Source: Dinoroseobacter sp039192165 (GTDB taxonomy: Bacteria > Pseudomonadota > Alphaproteobacteria > Rhodobacterales > Rhodobacteraceae). From it: DNA of 64,000 nt. The notes beneath the pieces are model-generated. The model was not told the origin of the DNA. It made no database searches and saw only the letters and a list, made by a program, of their open reading frames with translations. This document shows positions 52,111-61,192 of the stretch, piece by piece. Positions within the stretch are counted from its first letter, which is position 1. Each line of letters starts with the position of its first letter. The stretch is from positions 1 to 64,000 of the forward strand of contig JBCCXD010000006.1 of NCBI GenBank assembly GCA_039192165.1, written 5' to 3'. Made by a program: the position numbers and the translations under genes.

Positions 52111-52368
52111 CAACCGATCCTATCGAGATGTGGAAATCTTTGAAGCTGTTAGAGCTTCGGTACAAAGATCGGAGGTCTGCCAATTTCTCAATGGTTTTTT
52201 AGGCGGGTCATCAAAGGAGATAGCGGTCGTTGCGCACCTGCATCGTCCCACGACATTGAAAAGGGTCTCTGCCAGACCCAGAGAAGCCGCGCTGTTAACC
52301 GATTGGTAAGGCGCCTCTGCTAGCCAGAAAAGTGGTGGGCGGCGTTCTAGAAACGCGAGGTGTGCGAG

Positions 52369-52779
52369 ATGATTGATGGCTATCGCACAGTATTTGACTT
52401 GGGCGGGCTCGTGAGCCCTTTGGCGCAGACCGAAGGCGCGCATGTCCGGCGTGGCAACGAGGGACAGTTGCCGTCCGGACAAGTTGCCTCGGCGAGCAGT
52501 GTGGCAGAAACAAAGACGCGTTCCGGTGCACCGCGCCCGCTCGTCCAACCACAAAAACCAGACGCGGCGAAGGCGGAAGAAGACGTGTCCCGGTTCTTAA
52601 AAGAAGATGGCGGCGGCGCTGAGACGCCCGGTCCGGCGGTCGAGCCGCCCAAAAGTCGCTCGCAACCTAGCCTTCCGCAGCTGAGTGCCGAAGCGCTCGC
52701 AACCGCCCTGATGACCGCAGAACCGGACAAAGCGATGGTGCCCAGGGTCCTGCCAGCGGATCCTGTCGATGCCTCATAA
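52369..52779 (+). CDS. Proline/alanine-rich protein of unknown function
   Basis: 136 residues from ATG 52369 with GAGG eight bases upstream. The sequence is polar and low-complexity (KAEEDVSRFLKEDGGGAETP, GPAVEPPKSRSQPSLPQLSA) without membrane spans, probably disordered. No family was recognised. The opposite-strand frame over the same bases lacks protein character. Confidence 0.45.
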   Translation: MIDGYRTVFDLGGLVSPLAQTEGAHVRRGNEGQLPSGQVASASSVAETKTRSGAPRPLVQPQKPDAAKAEEDVSRFLKEDGGGAETPGPAVEPPKSRSQPSLPQLSAEALATALMTAEPDKAMVPRVLPADPVDAS

Positions 52780-52798
52780 TACCACTCTTCTGAATTGC

Positions 52799-53416
52799 TC
52801 AATTGCAGTGCTCTGGCAAACGAAGCACCGTCCATAACCCGGCGGTGACGGCCAACACCAACTCTGCTGCAGCGCGCGCGGACGGCATCAAAAGCAACGC
52901 CGACGCGCTGGCAACAACCGCTGCCAAAAGACAAAGCCCCAACACGTCACGACCGTCATGCGCGCGAATGGACGTCAATGTAGAGGCGCAGCATCTCGTC
53001 AGTGCAAGAAGCGATACAGCTCCGAAAAACAGATGGAGGCGGCATTCCATGGCACTTCCCGCCGGTTCGTGGGGCAAAGGGCTGGCAGACCATTGCGCCA
53101 AACCGATCATACCTGCACCCAGAAACATGAGTGCCGGTCGAAGCGCACCGGAGGATTTTGGGCGCAGCGACAGGCCCACCGTAAAAATCGCCCCACCCCA
53201 ACAAGCAAGGCCAAATGCCATGATCCAAGCGTGGGCATAGCTCTGCCGCAAGGTCAGCGACAACTGCCATATCGCCCCGTCGCTGTTGTAAAGGGACACG
53301 AAAAGCGCAAGGAGCGCGGAATGAAGAAATACACCCAGACCGACCAATAACACGAGGCGCGGCGTAAAGACGTCGCGCCATAGAGTTGCCGCGCTGGCTC
53401 TTTCAAGAAGGCTCAT
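52799..53416 (-). CDS. Integral membrane protein of unknown function
   Basis: 205 residues with about six spans (LVLLVGLGVFLHSALLALFV, AWIMAFGLACWGGAIFTVGL, LMFLGAGMIGLAQWSA, LFFGAVSLLALTRC, VLGLCLLAAVVASASALLL). No transporter or enzyme motif is seen. It is convergent with the unknown plus-strand gene. Confidence 0.65.
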   Translation of the reverse strand: MSLLERASAATLWRDVFTPRLVLLVGLGVFLHSALLALFVSLYNSDGAIWQLSLTLRQSYAHAWIMAFGLACWGGAIFTVGLSLRPKSSGALRPALMFLGAGMIGLAQWSASPLPHEPAGSAMECRLHLFFGAVSLLALTRCCASTLTSIRAHDGRDVLGLCLLAAVVASASALLLMPSARAAAELVLAVTAGLWTVLRLPEHCN

Positions 53417-53487
53417 GGCCTAGCCTGGTCTCAGAATGTGTCCGAACCAGACTGCAGTGAACTGGTAAATGCTTGGTTAAGTGATCC

Positions 53488-53868
53488 TCAAAAGCCTTTC
53501 GGCGCGGATTGTGCGATCAGACTTCCCGCCAGCACGTGAACTTCCATCTCGGTCCCGACTGGTGGCACGAAGCCCACAAGCCGAACACTTACCGTTGGTC
53601 CCTCAGAAAGGCGTACAGCCCCGATTGCACGCGTTATCTCGGGATCATCGCCAAAGGAGTCGTCCTCTCCGAGCAAGATCGCGCGTTCGAGCCGACCCGT
53701 GCCTCTTGAGCGTCGCCAGGTATGCCCGGTGGCACCGCACTCCGGACAACAGTCGGCAGGTGGAGCACGGTGAACTCCGCACACTGAGCAGCTCTGAACC
53801 ATCAAATGGCCCTCAGACAGAGCGTCAAGGAAAACGCGGTCGGGGTCGGTTCGTAAATCAAGGCTCAT
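53488..53868 (-). CDS. Zn-ribbon/OB-fold (DUF35) protein
   Basis: 126 residues. Two Cys pairs (QSCSVCGVHR and CCPECGATGH, about residues 26-45) form a rubredoxin-like Zn ribbon, followed by an OB-fold segment (GTGRLERAILLGEDDSFGDD, VSVRLVGFVPPVGTEMEVHV). Such proteins normally partner thiolase-like or SCP-x proteins in steroid and acyl-CoA degradation (ChsH2 type). No thiolase is nearby. It overlaps the upstream 60-residue gene (ATGA). Confidence 0.85.
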   Translation of the reverse strand: MSLDLRTDPDRVFLDALSEGHLMVQSCSVCGVHRAPPADCCPECGATGHTWRRSRGTGRLERAILLGEDDSFGDDPEITRAIGAVRLSEGPTVSVRLVGFVPPVGTEMEVHVLAGSLIAQSAPKGF

Positions 53869-54047
53869 ACTGTTTCCCTTGTCTTTCTGGAAATCAGGTC
53901 TTTTTTCAGGGCTCGGTCCAGAGATCTGGCCTCCGCTGCAGCGCGATCCGCGTTGTAGTGCGCAAGTTCAAAGCAGTGTCGCGCGGCCAGAGAATGAAAT
54001 CCCCCATGTTCCCGACGTCCGTGCGTGTTTATTTCGACATAGGCCAT
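53865..54047 (-). CDS. 60-residue unknown protein in an SDR / OB-fold operon
   Basis: ATG 54047 has a perfect GGGAGGA seven bases upstream and the stop overlaps the OB-fold gene, so translation is likely. The sequence begins MAYVEINTHGRREHGGFHSL with a following Ala-Ala-Arg-His segment, and ends in a charged helix (RALKKDLISRK). I cannot assign it to a family; it may be a subunit or truncated N-terminus of an enzyme. It lies 19 bp after the SDR gene. Confidence 0.5.
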   Translation of the reverse strand: MAYVEINTHGRREHGGFHSLAARHCFELAHYNADRAAAEARSLDRALKKDLISRKTRETV

Positions 54048-54066
54048 TGAACGTTTCCTCCCTCTG

Positions 54067-54840
54067 TCAGCTCAAACTCAGTGTGTGACCGCCGTCGACA
54101 ACAACGGTCGCGCCAGTAACAAACCCGGCGCCTGCACCCAGCAGACTCAGAACGGTTGCATCAAGATCTGCAGGACTACCGAGGCGCCGCATCGGAACGC
54201 CACGAAGCAGGCGTTTTCCGGCATCTGTATGGAAAAACTCAGCATTGATCGGAGTCTCGATATAACCGGGCGCGAGCGCATTAACCCGAACGCCGTCGCG
54301 GGCCATCTCGAGCGCCATGGCCCGCGTCATCTGGATCAAAGCGGCTTTAGAGGCCGCATACGGGCCGACGGTCTTCAAGACACCGATCCCGAGAATGGAG
54401 GCGATGTTGAGGATGGCCCCACGGGATGCCGTCAGGGCCGGCGCGAAGGCCTTGCTGACCTGCCATGCGCCTTTGAGATTTGTGTCAAAAACCCTGTCCC
54501 AGTCTTCCTCTCGTGTCTGTGTCAGCGGCGCTTCGGACGACACACCCGAGTTGTTTATAAGGATATCGATCGGACCCAATGCCTCGGCGGCAGCAGCGAT
54601 GGAACTGGGAACAGTGACATCGATAGTCTGGACATGCGCGGCATGGCCATTCGCAACAAGCCCGTCACGTACAGTTTCAAGACGGTTCAGGCTTCGCGCG
54701 GTCAGAATAACTTCGGCCCCTGCCCGCGCCAAGGTCGACGCGAGATGCGCCCCGATCCCGCTGGACGCGCCGGTTATTACCGCCCGCTTTCCAGAAAGGC
54801 CAAAAAGGCCCGCCAAAAACTCCATGTCAGGTCCGCGCAT
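54067..54840 (-). CDS. Short-chain dehydrogenase/reductase
   Basis: 257 residues from ATG 54840 (AGGGAAG upstream). Classical SDR features: TGASSGIG nucleotide-binding loop, NNSGVSSEAP, catalytic Ser-Tyr-Lys with YAASKAALIQMTRAMALEMA, and NALAPGYIETPI. The ending GFVTGATVVVDGGHTLSLS is typical of FabG-like enzymes. It oxidises or reduces an unknown hydroxyacyl or keto group. First gene of a three-gene minus-strand operon. Confidence 0.9.
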   Translation of the reverse strand: MRGPDMEFLAGLFGLSGKRAVITGASSGIGAHLASTLARAGAEVILTARSLNRLETVRDGLVANGHAAHVQTIDVTVPSSIAAAAEALGPIDILINNSGVSSEAPLTQTREEDWDRVFDTNLKGAWQVSKAFAPALTASRGAILNIASILGIGVLKTVGPYAASKAALIQMTRAMALEMARDGVRVNALAPGYIETPINAEFFHTDAGKRLLRGVPMRRLGSPADLDATVLSLLGAGAGFVTGATVVVDGGHTLSLS

Positions 54841-55018
54841 TGGCGCTTCCCTTCGCTGCTTCGGACCGCTGGTCTGGAGTGGCGGCATTTCGTTAGAGCG
54901 CAGATAGGACGCTAAACTTGATTGTAAACAAGATATAACCGTGGCCCAACTCTGAACAGGTCAGGGAGGGCGATTACACTGGAGACCGATCAGTCTGCGC
55001 TGCCCGGATAGGTTACCG

Positions 55019-56071
55019 TCAGATGCGCACCGCTTGTCCATCAGCGTCGAAGAAACTCAAACGGCTTTCGTCGAAGATCAGACCGATCTGGTCTCCTGGG
55101 GTCAGATCCGTATCGCCGATCACCCGCACCGTGGCCTGTCCCAGGGCAGCGGTCTGAACGATCAACAGCGTGTCCGCGCCCAAGTATTCCACCACGTCAA
55201 CGGTGGCGTCGAGTTGTCCCGTGCCAGCTGGGGCAACCTCGATGTGCTCAGGCCGAATACCCAGTTGCGCAGCCGGATGGTCACCGCCATATGCGCCCCC
55301 GCGCCCGCCTTCCAAAGCGTAAGCGCCCCCCGAAGTCGAACACGGCATCACATTCATCTTCGGACTTCCAATAAACTGCGCAACGAACAGGTTTGCAGGG
55401 TTCTCATAAAGCTCGCGCGGCGTGCCAACCTGCGCAATCCGCCCAAACTCCAGAACCACAATTCGGTCGGCGAGTGTCATCGCCTCCACCTGGTCGTGGG
55501 TCACATAAATCATTGTAGTATCAAGGCGTTGGTGAAGCTTCGCGATCTCGTATCGCATCTCCACGCGCAATGCTGCATCCAAGTTTGACAGCGGCTCGTC
55601 AAATAGGAAAGCTGTCGGTTCCCGAACGATAGACCGTCCAATGGCAACACGCTGTCGCTGACCACCGCTCAGGTCCTTGGGTCGGCGATCGAGATAAGCC
55701 TCGAGCTTCAGCACCTCGGCCGCCGCATCGACCTTGCCCGCGATTTCGTCAGTCGGCGCGCCGGCAGTCTTGAGCGAGAAGCCCATGTTCTCACGCACTG
55801 ACATATGTGGGTAAAGGGCATAGGACTGGAACACCATGGTCAGGCCACGTCGCGCAGGGGGTTGATCAGTGACATCCCGATCATCGATGACGATCTGTCC
55901 ACGCGAGGTATCTTCAAGCCCCCCGATCATCCTCAGAAGCGTTGATTTTCCGCAGCCGGAAGGGCCCACGAAGATCACAAATTCCCCGTTCTTTATTTCA
56001 AGATCGACGCCTTTGATAACTTGTATGTCGCCAAACCACTTTTCGACTGCTTTCAGAGTGATTGCGCCCAT
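55019..56071 (-). CDS. Sugar ABC transporter ATPase, MalK/UgpC type
   Basis: 350 residues from ATG 56071 with GGAGGGG upstream. Walker A GPSGCGKST, signature LSGGQRQRVAIGRSIV, Walker B AFLFDEPLSNLDAALR, H-loop YVTHDQ. The C-terminal TOBE/regulatory region (about 240-350: IRPEHIEVAPAGTGQLDATV, GDQIGLIFDESRLSFFDADG) is of the MalK type. It overlaps the end of the glycosidase gene and energises the two upstream permeases. Confidence 0.9.
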   Translation of the reverse strand: MGAITLKAVEKWFGDIQVIKGVDLEIKNGEFVIFVGPSGCGKSTLLRMIGGLEDTSRGQIVIDDRDVTDQPPARRGLTMVFQSYALYPHMSVRENMGFSLKTAGAPTDEIAGKVDAAAEVLKLEAYLDRRPKDLSGGQRQRVAIGRSIVREPTAFLFDEPLSNLDAALRVEMRYEIAKLHQRLDTTMIYVTHDQVEAMTLADRIVVLEFGRIAQVGTPRELYENPANLFVAQFIGSPKMNVMPCSTSGGAYALEGGRGGAYGGDHPAAQLGIRPEHIEVAPAGTGQLDATVDVVEYLGADTLLIVQTAALGQATVRVIGDTDLTPGDQIGLIFDESRLSFFDADGQAVRI

Positions 56072-57327
56072 CGTCCCCTCCGCACATTCGGACTGCACCA
56101 GCCCAGCCAAACGGCCGCCGTCCAGGTAAAGTTCTGGCCCCCTGCCGGCGCCCCGGTCAAAGGATCGAAGTATTCTGAAAACCCGCCGGTCTCGATCATG
56201 GATGCGGTCTGCTTTCGCAGGGCCGCACCCTCGCTCATTCCGGCTTCATCCATGCCCATTGCGATCAGCATATTCATCATCGCCCAACTCGGACCACGCC
56301 AATATCGCTTGGGCTCGAAGGCCGGGCTATCGGGATCGTGGCTGGGCACACCAAAGCGCACCTTTGACTGAACGCGCTGATAGGTCGCTAAACTGTCTTT
56401 CGGATCAACACCGGCGTACCAACATAAAAAGGCAGCGTTCGATACGGCATTGGCCCATTCGCCTGTTTTTGTGTCTCGCACATCGTAAGCGCCAAGCAGA
56501 GGATTCCAAAGCGATGCAGCACCGGCCTCCAACCGTTCGATCATGCCAAGCAGCTCGGTTGTATCCGTGTCGAGCTGCCGTCCAACCCAGATCAGATCGC
56601 GGGTCGCACGCAAAAGCGTAAATGTCATTGTTGGATCTGCCATGCGGAACGGGTTGATCCCAAGCAAGTGGGCCTGGTCCCACCCGCAGTCATGGCCTTG
56701 CTTCACGAGATAGAGATAGCGGTCGTAGTCCGCCTTCCTGGGCCGCATGTCCTGGTCGACATGGCCTGTGTCCCGGCGCTCATAGGGGGCAATACCGTGT
56801 GGCTCAATGCGGCGCATGGGGCCATCCCAGTCAGGAGCATTGTCGCGGCCGGCTTCCCATGGATGCGTTAGGCAGATTGCGCCATTCCCATCGTCGCGCG
56901 CATCCATAAACCACCGATGCCAAGCCACCATCTTTGGGAAAAGAGCGGCCATTCGATCCCACCCTCCGTCCTTGTCAAGCTCCCAGACCAGCCGCGCCAT
57001 AGTCGCTGCAATGGCCGGTTGCGAAATGCCGGAAGACGGGACTGGGCCGACGCCACCCCAGATATCAGGGCCGGGAAAATAGCTCGGGTCCACTTTGTGA
57101 AACAGGATATGGGGCACCATTCCGTCTGGCCATTGCCCGGCAAAGAGCGTCTCCAGTTCAGCCCAAGCGCGATCTATGTCCAGAAAGGCATAGCCATAAG
57201 CCGCAAACGCGCTGTCCCAGTTCCACTGGTACGGATAGAGACCCGCTGTCGGGACCGAATACCCACCGCGGTCATTCGCGCGCATGATGTCTGCCGCTTC
57301 CGCGTCCAGATCGGCCATGTCCTTCAT
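56053..57327 (-). CDS. GH63-like glycoside hydrolase (MGH1-type)
   Basis: 424 residues, no signal peptide, hence cytoplasmic. (alpha/alpha)6 toroid features: SVPTAGLYPYQWNWDSAFAA near the N-terminus, DGMVPHILFHKVDPSYFPGP, and the late GGFSEYFDPLTGAPAGGQNF with the WTAAVWLGW tail. This family contains mannosylglycerate and glucosylglycerate hydrolases. Within an ABC importer operon it probably hydrolyses the imported glycoside. Its start overlaps the permease stop and its end overlaps the ATPase start. Confidence 0.8.
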   Translation of the reverse strand: MKDMADLDAEAADIMRANDRGGYSVPTAGLYPYQWNWDSAFAAYGYAFLDIDRAWAELETLFAGQWPDGMVPHILFHKVDPSYFPGPDIWGGVGPVPSSGISQPAIAATMARLVWELDKDGGWDRMAALFPKMVAWHRWFMDARDDGNGAICLTHPWEAGRDNAPDWDGPMRRIEPHGIAPYERRDTGHVDQDMRPRKADYDRYLYLVKQGHDCGWDQAHLLGINPFRMADPTMTFTLLRATRDLIWVGRQLDTDTTELLGMIERLEAGAASLWNPLLGAYDVRDTKTGEWANAVSNAAFLCWYAGVDPKDSLATYQRVQSKVRFGVPSHDPDSPAFEPKRYWRGPSWAMMNMLIAMGMDEAGMSEGAALRKQTASMIETGGFSEYFDPLTGAPAGGQNFTWTAAVWLGWCSPNVRRGRWAQSL

Positions 57328-58529
57328 CCTTTCACCGATCCCGCCGTCAGACCTTTGGTCATGAAGCGCTCAAGACCAAGGAACAACGCCATCACCGGCA
57401 CTGTGGCGATAACGGCCCCCGCCATCAGGTGTTCGCGTGGAATCTCGGAGGAGTTCAGCATCGCGACCCCGCGCGTCAGCGTGAATTTGGAAGGATCATC
57501 GAGCAACATGAAGGCGAGCAGAAACTCGTTCCAGGCAATCATGAAGACGTAAAGAGAGACTGAGGCAAGTGCAGGCAGCGCCAAAGGCAGAGTGATCTTC
57601 CAGATCACCTGAAGGCGGTTCAGGCCGTCCATCAGACCTGCCTCCTCCACCTCCGCGGGCAGCCCCCTGAAATAGCCCTGTAGCATGTAGAGCGCGACCG
57701 GAATTGTTGTCACCGGGTAGATCAGCACGATCCCGATCAAAGTATTGCGCAATCCAGTGATCGAAAATGCAATATAGATCGGCAACGCGAGCACGATCAT
57801 CGGCACCATGTAAATCAGCAGAATTGAGCGCGAGAACGCGGCACGCCCACGGAACCGCAGTCGCGCGACTGCATAGGCGCCCGGGATCGAGAACGCGAGC
57901 GTAATCAAGACAGTCAAAACCGAGACGACGAAGGATGTCCAAAGATAGCTGCCAAAATTGAACTGGCCGAAAAGCTCGAAGTACGAGCGGAAAAGGGCTG
58001 ACCCCTTGCTGAAGTCGAGCGAGAAATCGAGCGGGTTCTGCAAGAGCGCGGACTGCGATTTCAGCGACGTCATGACCATCACGTAAAACGGGATCAACAC
58101 AATTGCCGTGAAGAAAATATACCCAAAGCCAGTCAGGAACCGGATGATTGCGTCTTCTGACTCATGACGGTTTATCTTGCCAAAGGGCAGCTCGGCCAGG
58201 ATCAGCGTCAGTCCCGATCCTATTGTCACGCCCATCAGGATGGCCGCCACGATCTGGGCGCCCGTCGTCACGTTATCTCCGATCACCAGAGCCCCAAACC
58301 CGATCGTGCTGAGGATGAAGGAGGCAACAGCGACAAGGGGAACAAGCACCAAGGCGCGACGGGCCTGCAAAGCCACAAACCCGAGCAGGGCACCGAGGGC
58401 CAGTGTCACCAGAAATCCGGGACGAAACGCTTCGCCGGTGGAGAACGACATGACCACGGCAACCGTGACACATCCGACATATGCCCAAAGAGCTCCGAGG
58501 ATCGGTGCGAGAACAGAGGCGTGCCGCAT
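57324..58529 (-). CDS. Sugar ABC permease, MalG type with N-terminal membrane extension
   Basis: 401 residues from ATG 58529, about 120 longer than normal MalG. Residues 1-120 contain four extra hydrophobic spans (VLAPILGALWAYVGCVTVAV, GFLVTLALGALLGFVALQ, LVLVPLVAVASFILSTIGFG, AQIVAAILMGVTIGSGLTLI). Then comes a standard inner-membrane BPD domain, with the coupling motif EAGLMDGLNRLQVIWKITLP. It starts on the last base of the MalF-type stop (TAATG). Confidence 0.85.
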   Translation of the reverse strand: MRHASVLAPILGALWAYVGCVTVAVVMSFSTGEAFRPGFLVTLALGALLGFVALQARRALVLVPLVAVASFILSTIGFGALVIGDNVTTGAQIVAAILMGVTIGSGLTLILAELPFGKINRHESEDAIIRFLTGFGYIFFTAIVLIPFYVMVMTSLKSQSALLQNPLDFSLDFSKGSALFRSYFELFGQFNFGSYLWTSFVVSVLTVLITLAFSIPGAYAVARLRFRGRAAFSRSILLIYMVPMIVLALPIYIAFSITGLRNTLIGIVLIYPVTTIPVALYMLQGYFRGLPAEVEEAGLMDGLNRLQVIWKITLPLALPALASVSLYVFMIAWNEFLLAFMLLDDPSKFTLTRGVAMLNSSEIPREHLMAGAVIATVPVMALFLGLERFMTKGLTAGSVKG

Positions 58530-59773
58530 TACAAACCCTCCTCCCGGCTGATGAACTTGAAGAAGAAGATGGCAAACAGGATCAGGCAAAAGAAGATCAC
58601 GACGGCCACGGCCGCGCCTGCGCCAATGTTCGAGATGGCGAAGGCTTGCTCATACACATTGACCGTGAGTGTTCGGGTGCCAGCGTTACCACCGGTGAGC
58701 AGGAAAATGTCGTCGAACTTGTTGAAGGTCCAAATGAAGCGAAGCAGGAAAAGCACCGATAGGATGCCGACGAGCATCGGCAGACTCAGATACCAGAATT
58801 TCTGAAAGGGCGACGCACCGTCCATATCAGCCGCCTCATACATGTCGCTGTCAATGGACTGCATCCGCGCCAAGATGAACAGGAATGAGAGAGGGAAATA
58901 GCGCCAGATCTCGAAGACGGTGACCATAATCAGAGCCAGCGGCCTTTGCCCAAAGAAATTGATTGCTTCCTCCGTCACTCCCATCTGGATCAGAAGCGCA
59001 TTAGCGGAGCCCGAAAACGGATCGAAGAGCGTCACCCATGTAAAGGCAACGGCGATGACCGGCGCCACATAAGGGAAGAGGTAGAGGCCGCGCAGGATGC
59101 CCTGCCCGCGAAAGGACTTGTTGAGGAGCATGGCCGCAAAGAGCCCCATCACCAAAGCGCCGATCGTGCCGAAAACGGTGTAGAACATCGTCACCCAAAG
59201 CACTTCCCAAAACTCATCGCCATCGAAGACACGCTTGAAATTGTCGAGCGTAAACTCGGCATTGGTCATCACGTTGTCAGCCGTGCCGGTCAGCACTGGC
59301 TCGGAGCCTTCCAGCACCTCCTCCAACGCGTCTTCGTCACCGTCAAAATCAAGGGGCAGGATCAGACGTTCATTGAACCCCGCCTCCAGCGTACCAAAAT
59401 CGCAAAAGAGGTTCCCAGCCGTCAGCGTGCAGGGTTCTGGAACGTCAGTTACCACCAGGTCCAGTGGCAGAGTGTCGGTGAGCGTGACCCCGTCGATCAC
59501 CTTTTCCTGCGACGTGTTGCGAACCCGGATCTCGAGCCGCAGATCGTTGCCGGACCCGCGAACCGACTCGCGCACCACAGGAACGGTCGGGCGCAAATCT
59601 GCCAGTCCGACCGGCTTGAAGCTGATCCAAAAGATCGCGAGCAATGGCAGGATCACAACCAGCGAGACGATGGCCAGCGTCGGAAACAGCAGTCCCCACG
59701 CAAGACGAGCCTCGCGCTTTTGTAGCGCGCCGCGCCCGGTTGGGGGCGTGGCGGACGGGCCGGTGACAGACAT
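58529..59773 (-). CDS. Sugar ABC permease, MalF type with periplasmic insert
   Basis: 414 residues from ATG 59773 with GGAGGGGAGG upstream. After the first span (LAWGLLFPTLAIVSLVVILP) a periplasmic insert of about 105 residues (58-165) follows: LRLEIRVRNTSQEKVIDGVT, TDTLPLDLVV, and EPCTLTAGNLFCDFGTLEAG. This resembles a DUF11/Ig-like beta domain. The BPD domain with motif EAADMDGASPFQKFWYLSLP follows. Pairs with the MalG-type subunit. Confidence 0.85.
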   Translation of the reverse strand: MSVTGPSATPPTGRGALQKREARLAWGLLFPTLAIVSLVVILPLLAIFWISFKPVGLADLRPTVPVVRESVRGSGNDLRLEIRVRNTSQEKVIDGVTLTDTLPLDLVVTDVPEPCTLTAGNLFCDFGTLEAGFNERLILPLDFDGDEDALEEVLEGSEPVLTGTADNVMTNAEFTLDNFKRVFDGDEFWEVLWVTMFYTVFGTIGALVMGLFAAMLLNKSFRGQGILRGLYLFPYVAPVIAVAFTWVTLFDPFSGSANALLIQMGVTEEAINFFGQRPLALIMVTVFEIWRYFPLSFLFILARMQSIDSDMYEAADMDGASPFQKFWYLSLPMLVGILSVLFLLRFIWTFNKFDDIFLLTGGNAGTRTLTVNVYEQAFAISNIGAGAAVAVVIFFCLILFAIFFFKFISREEGL

Positions 59774-59830
59774 TCGGGGCCTCCCCTCCCTCGAATTGCC
59801 GGGCCGCTCGGGACGGCCCGGCACAGGCGC

Positions 59831-61192
59831 TTACTGGATTTTCGCCAGCTCGTCGTTCATTGCCGCCACGGTGGCCGCCGCGTCGCGCGTGCCGTCGACA
59901 TACTCCCGGACAAGGCGGTTGATGACTTGGCTGTTGATGATTTTCGACGCCAGAGACAACTGTCCCTCTGACACACCCCAGCGCTGTGCTGTGTCCAGAC
60001 CACCAACGATCTCATCGATCATGGCAGCATCATACAGCTCACCCAACGGCGCCTTACGGTCGACCCCCACAGGCAATTGTGACCAGGCTTGCGTGAACTT
60101 CGAAGGATCATCGGACGTGCCCCGACGGACCGGGAACTTGCCTTCAGGCGCAATCGACAAGGTCTGGGTATAGCCTTCGTCCATCGAGAACTTCACGAAA
60201 TCCATCGCAGCATCCGTGTCGGCATCCGTTGTTATTCCGAAGTAACGGATATCGCCCCATGCCGCACCATCCGGGTTGGAGGGGCCGGAAAACTGCGTAA
60301 CGATCCCGGTCATCGAGGCCAGCTCTCCGGAGGTCGGATCGTCATTGATCGTAGGAGGCGCGCTGTCACGCAGACCGGCAAGCTCATCAAGGATAAAGGG
60401 AGACCAGATGATCATCGCCGCACGACCGGCAAAATACAACTCGCGCGATTGCTGCCAGAAGAGCTCGCCGGGCGGTGAAGCTTCGGCGATTGCTTTGTAG
60501 AAATCGAGCACCTCGGTTGTTGCAGCCACATCCAGCTCAGCAAGACCGTCTGCGTCGACCGGCGTGACGCCGTTGGCGAGAAACACATGTTCCAGCACTT
60601 GCGACATAAAGTTTTCATCGACTTTGGTGGCCGCAACGAACCCATACACGTCCGGTGGGTTATGGAGTGCCTCAAGAGCGGCCTCAACATTCGCATAGCT
60701 TGTCGGCGCTTCGAGACCTGCCGCATCAAACAAGTCTTTGCGATAGACGATCATCTGCGTCCAGCCATCCACCGGAACAGAAGCAGTGCCCCCATCATAG
60801 GCGGCCATGGCAAGTGCGCCCGGCGCAAATGTGCCCGTTCCCAGATCCTCAATCACTTCGGAGGCAGCGTCGGTATCAAGAATACCCGCCTCCGCCCAGG
60901 GCAGCGCATATTGCAGGGTGTGATAAATCACATCTGGCAGATCACCCGCAGCAAATGCAGCCGTTGCGCGTGTGCCAAGATCGCTTTCGGTCACTGGAAT
61001 GACCTCGACGGCCGTTCCGGATTGTGCCTCAAACTGCGCAGCCATCTCCTGCTGCTTGGCAAGGCGCTCGGGTTGTTCCTCGGTCGTCCAGAAGCGGATT
61101 GTGTCGGCCTGAACAGCCATCGCCGAAAGCGCCAATGTCAAAGACGCACCCAACAAGAGCCGACCTGTCCTGGTTTTGGTCTGAAGTGTCAC
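59831..61192 (-). CDS. Sugar ABC transporter periplasmic binding protein
   Basis: 453 residues from a GTG at 61192 with GGGAGGA upstream; the frame extends to 61216 but lacks a better start. The signal peptide includes RLLLGASLTLALSAMAVQA. The mature part (TIRFWTTEEQPERLAKQQEM, DLPDVIYHTLQYALPWAEAG, and VDGWTQMIVYRKDLFDAAGL) is a type I extracellular solute-binding protein of the MalE/UgpB group. It is the first gene of the operon; ligand probably an oligosaccharide or glycoside. Confidence 0.9.
   Translation of the reverse strand: MTLQTKTRTGRLLLGASLTLALSAMAVQADTIRFWTTEEQPERLAKQQEMAAQFEAQSGTAVEVIPVTESDLGTRATAAFAAGDLPDVIYHTLQYALPWAEAGILDTDAASEVIEDLGTGTFAPGALAMAAYDGGTASVPVDGWTQMIVYRKDLFDAAGLEAPTSYANVEAALEALHNPPDVYGFVAATKVDENFMSQVLEHVFLANGVTPVDADGLAELDVAATTEVLDFYKAIAEASPPGELFWQQSRELYFAGRAAMIIWSPFILDELAGLRDSAPPTINDDPTSGELASMTGIVTQFSGPSNPDGAAWGDIRYFGITTDADTDAAMDFVKFSMDEGYTQTLSIAPEGKFPVRRGTSDDPSKFTQAWSQLPVGVDRKAPLGELYDAAMIDEIVGGLDTAQRWGVSEGQLSLASKIINSQVINRLVREYVDGTRDAAATVAAMNDELAKIQ

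Noticed and set aside
52380..52934. 184-codon minus-strand frame opposite the proline-rich gene
   Set aside because: Cys/Arg/Ser-rich composition without structure; the plus-strand frame has the ribosome binding site.
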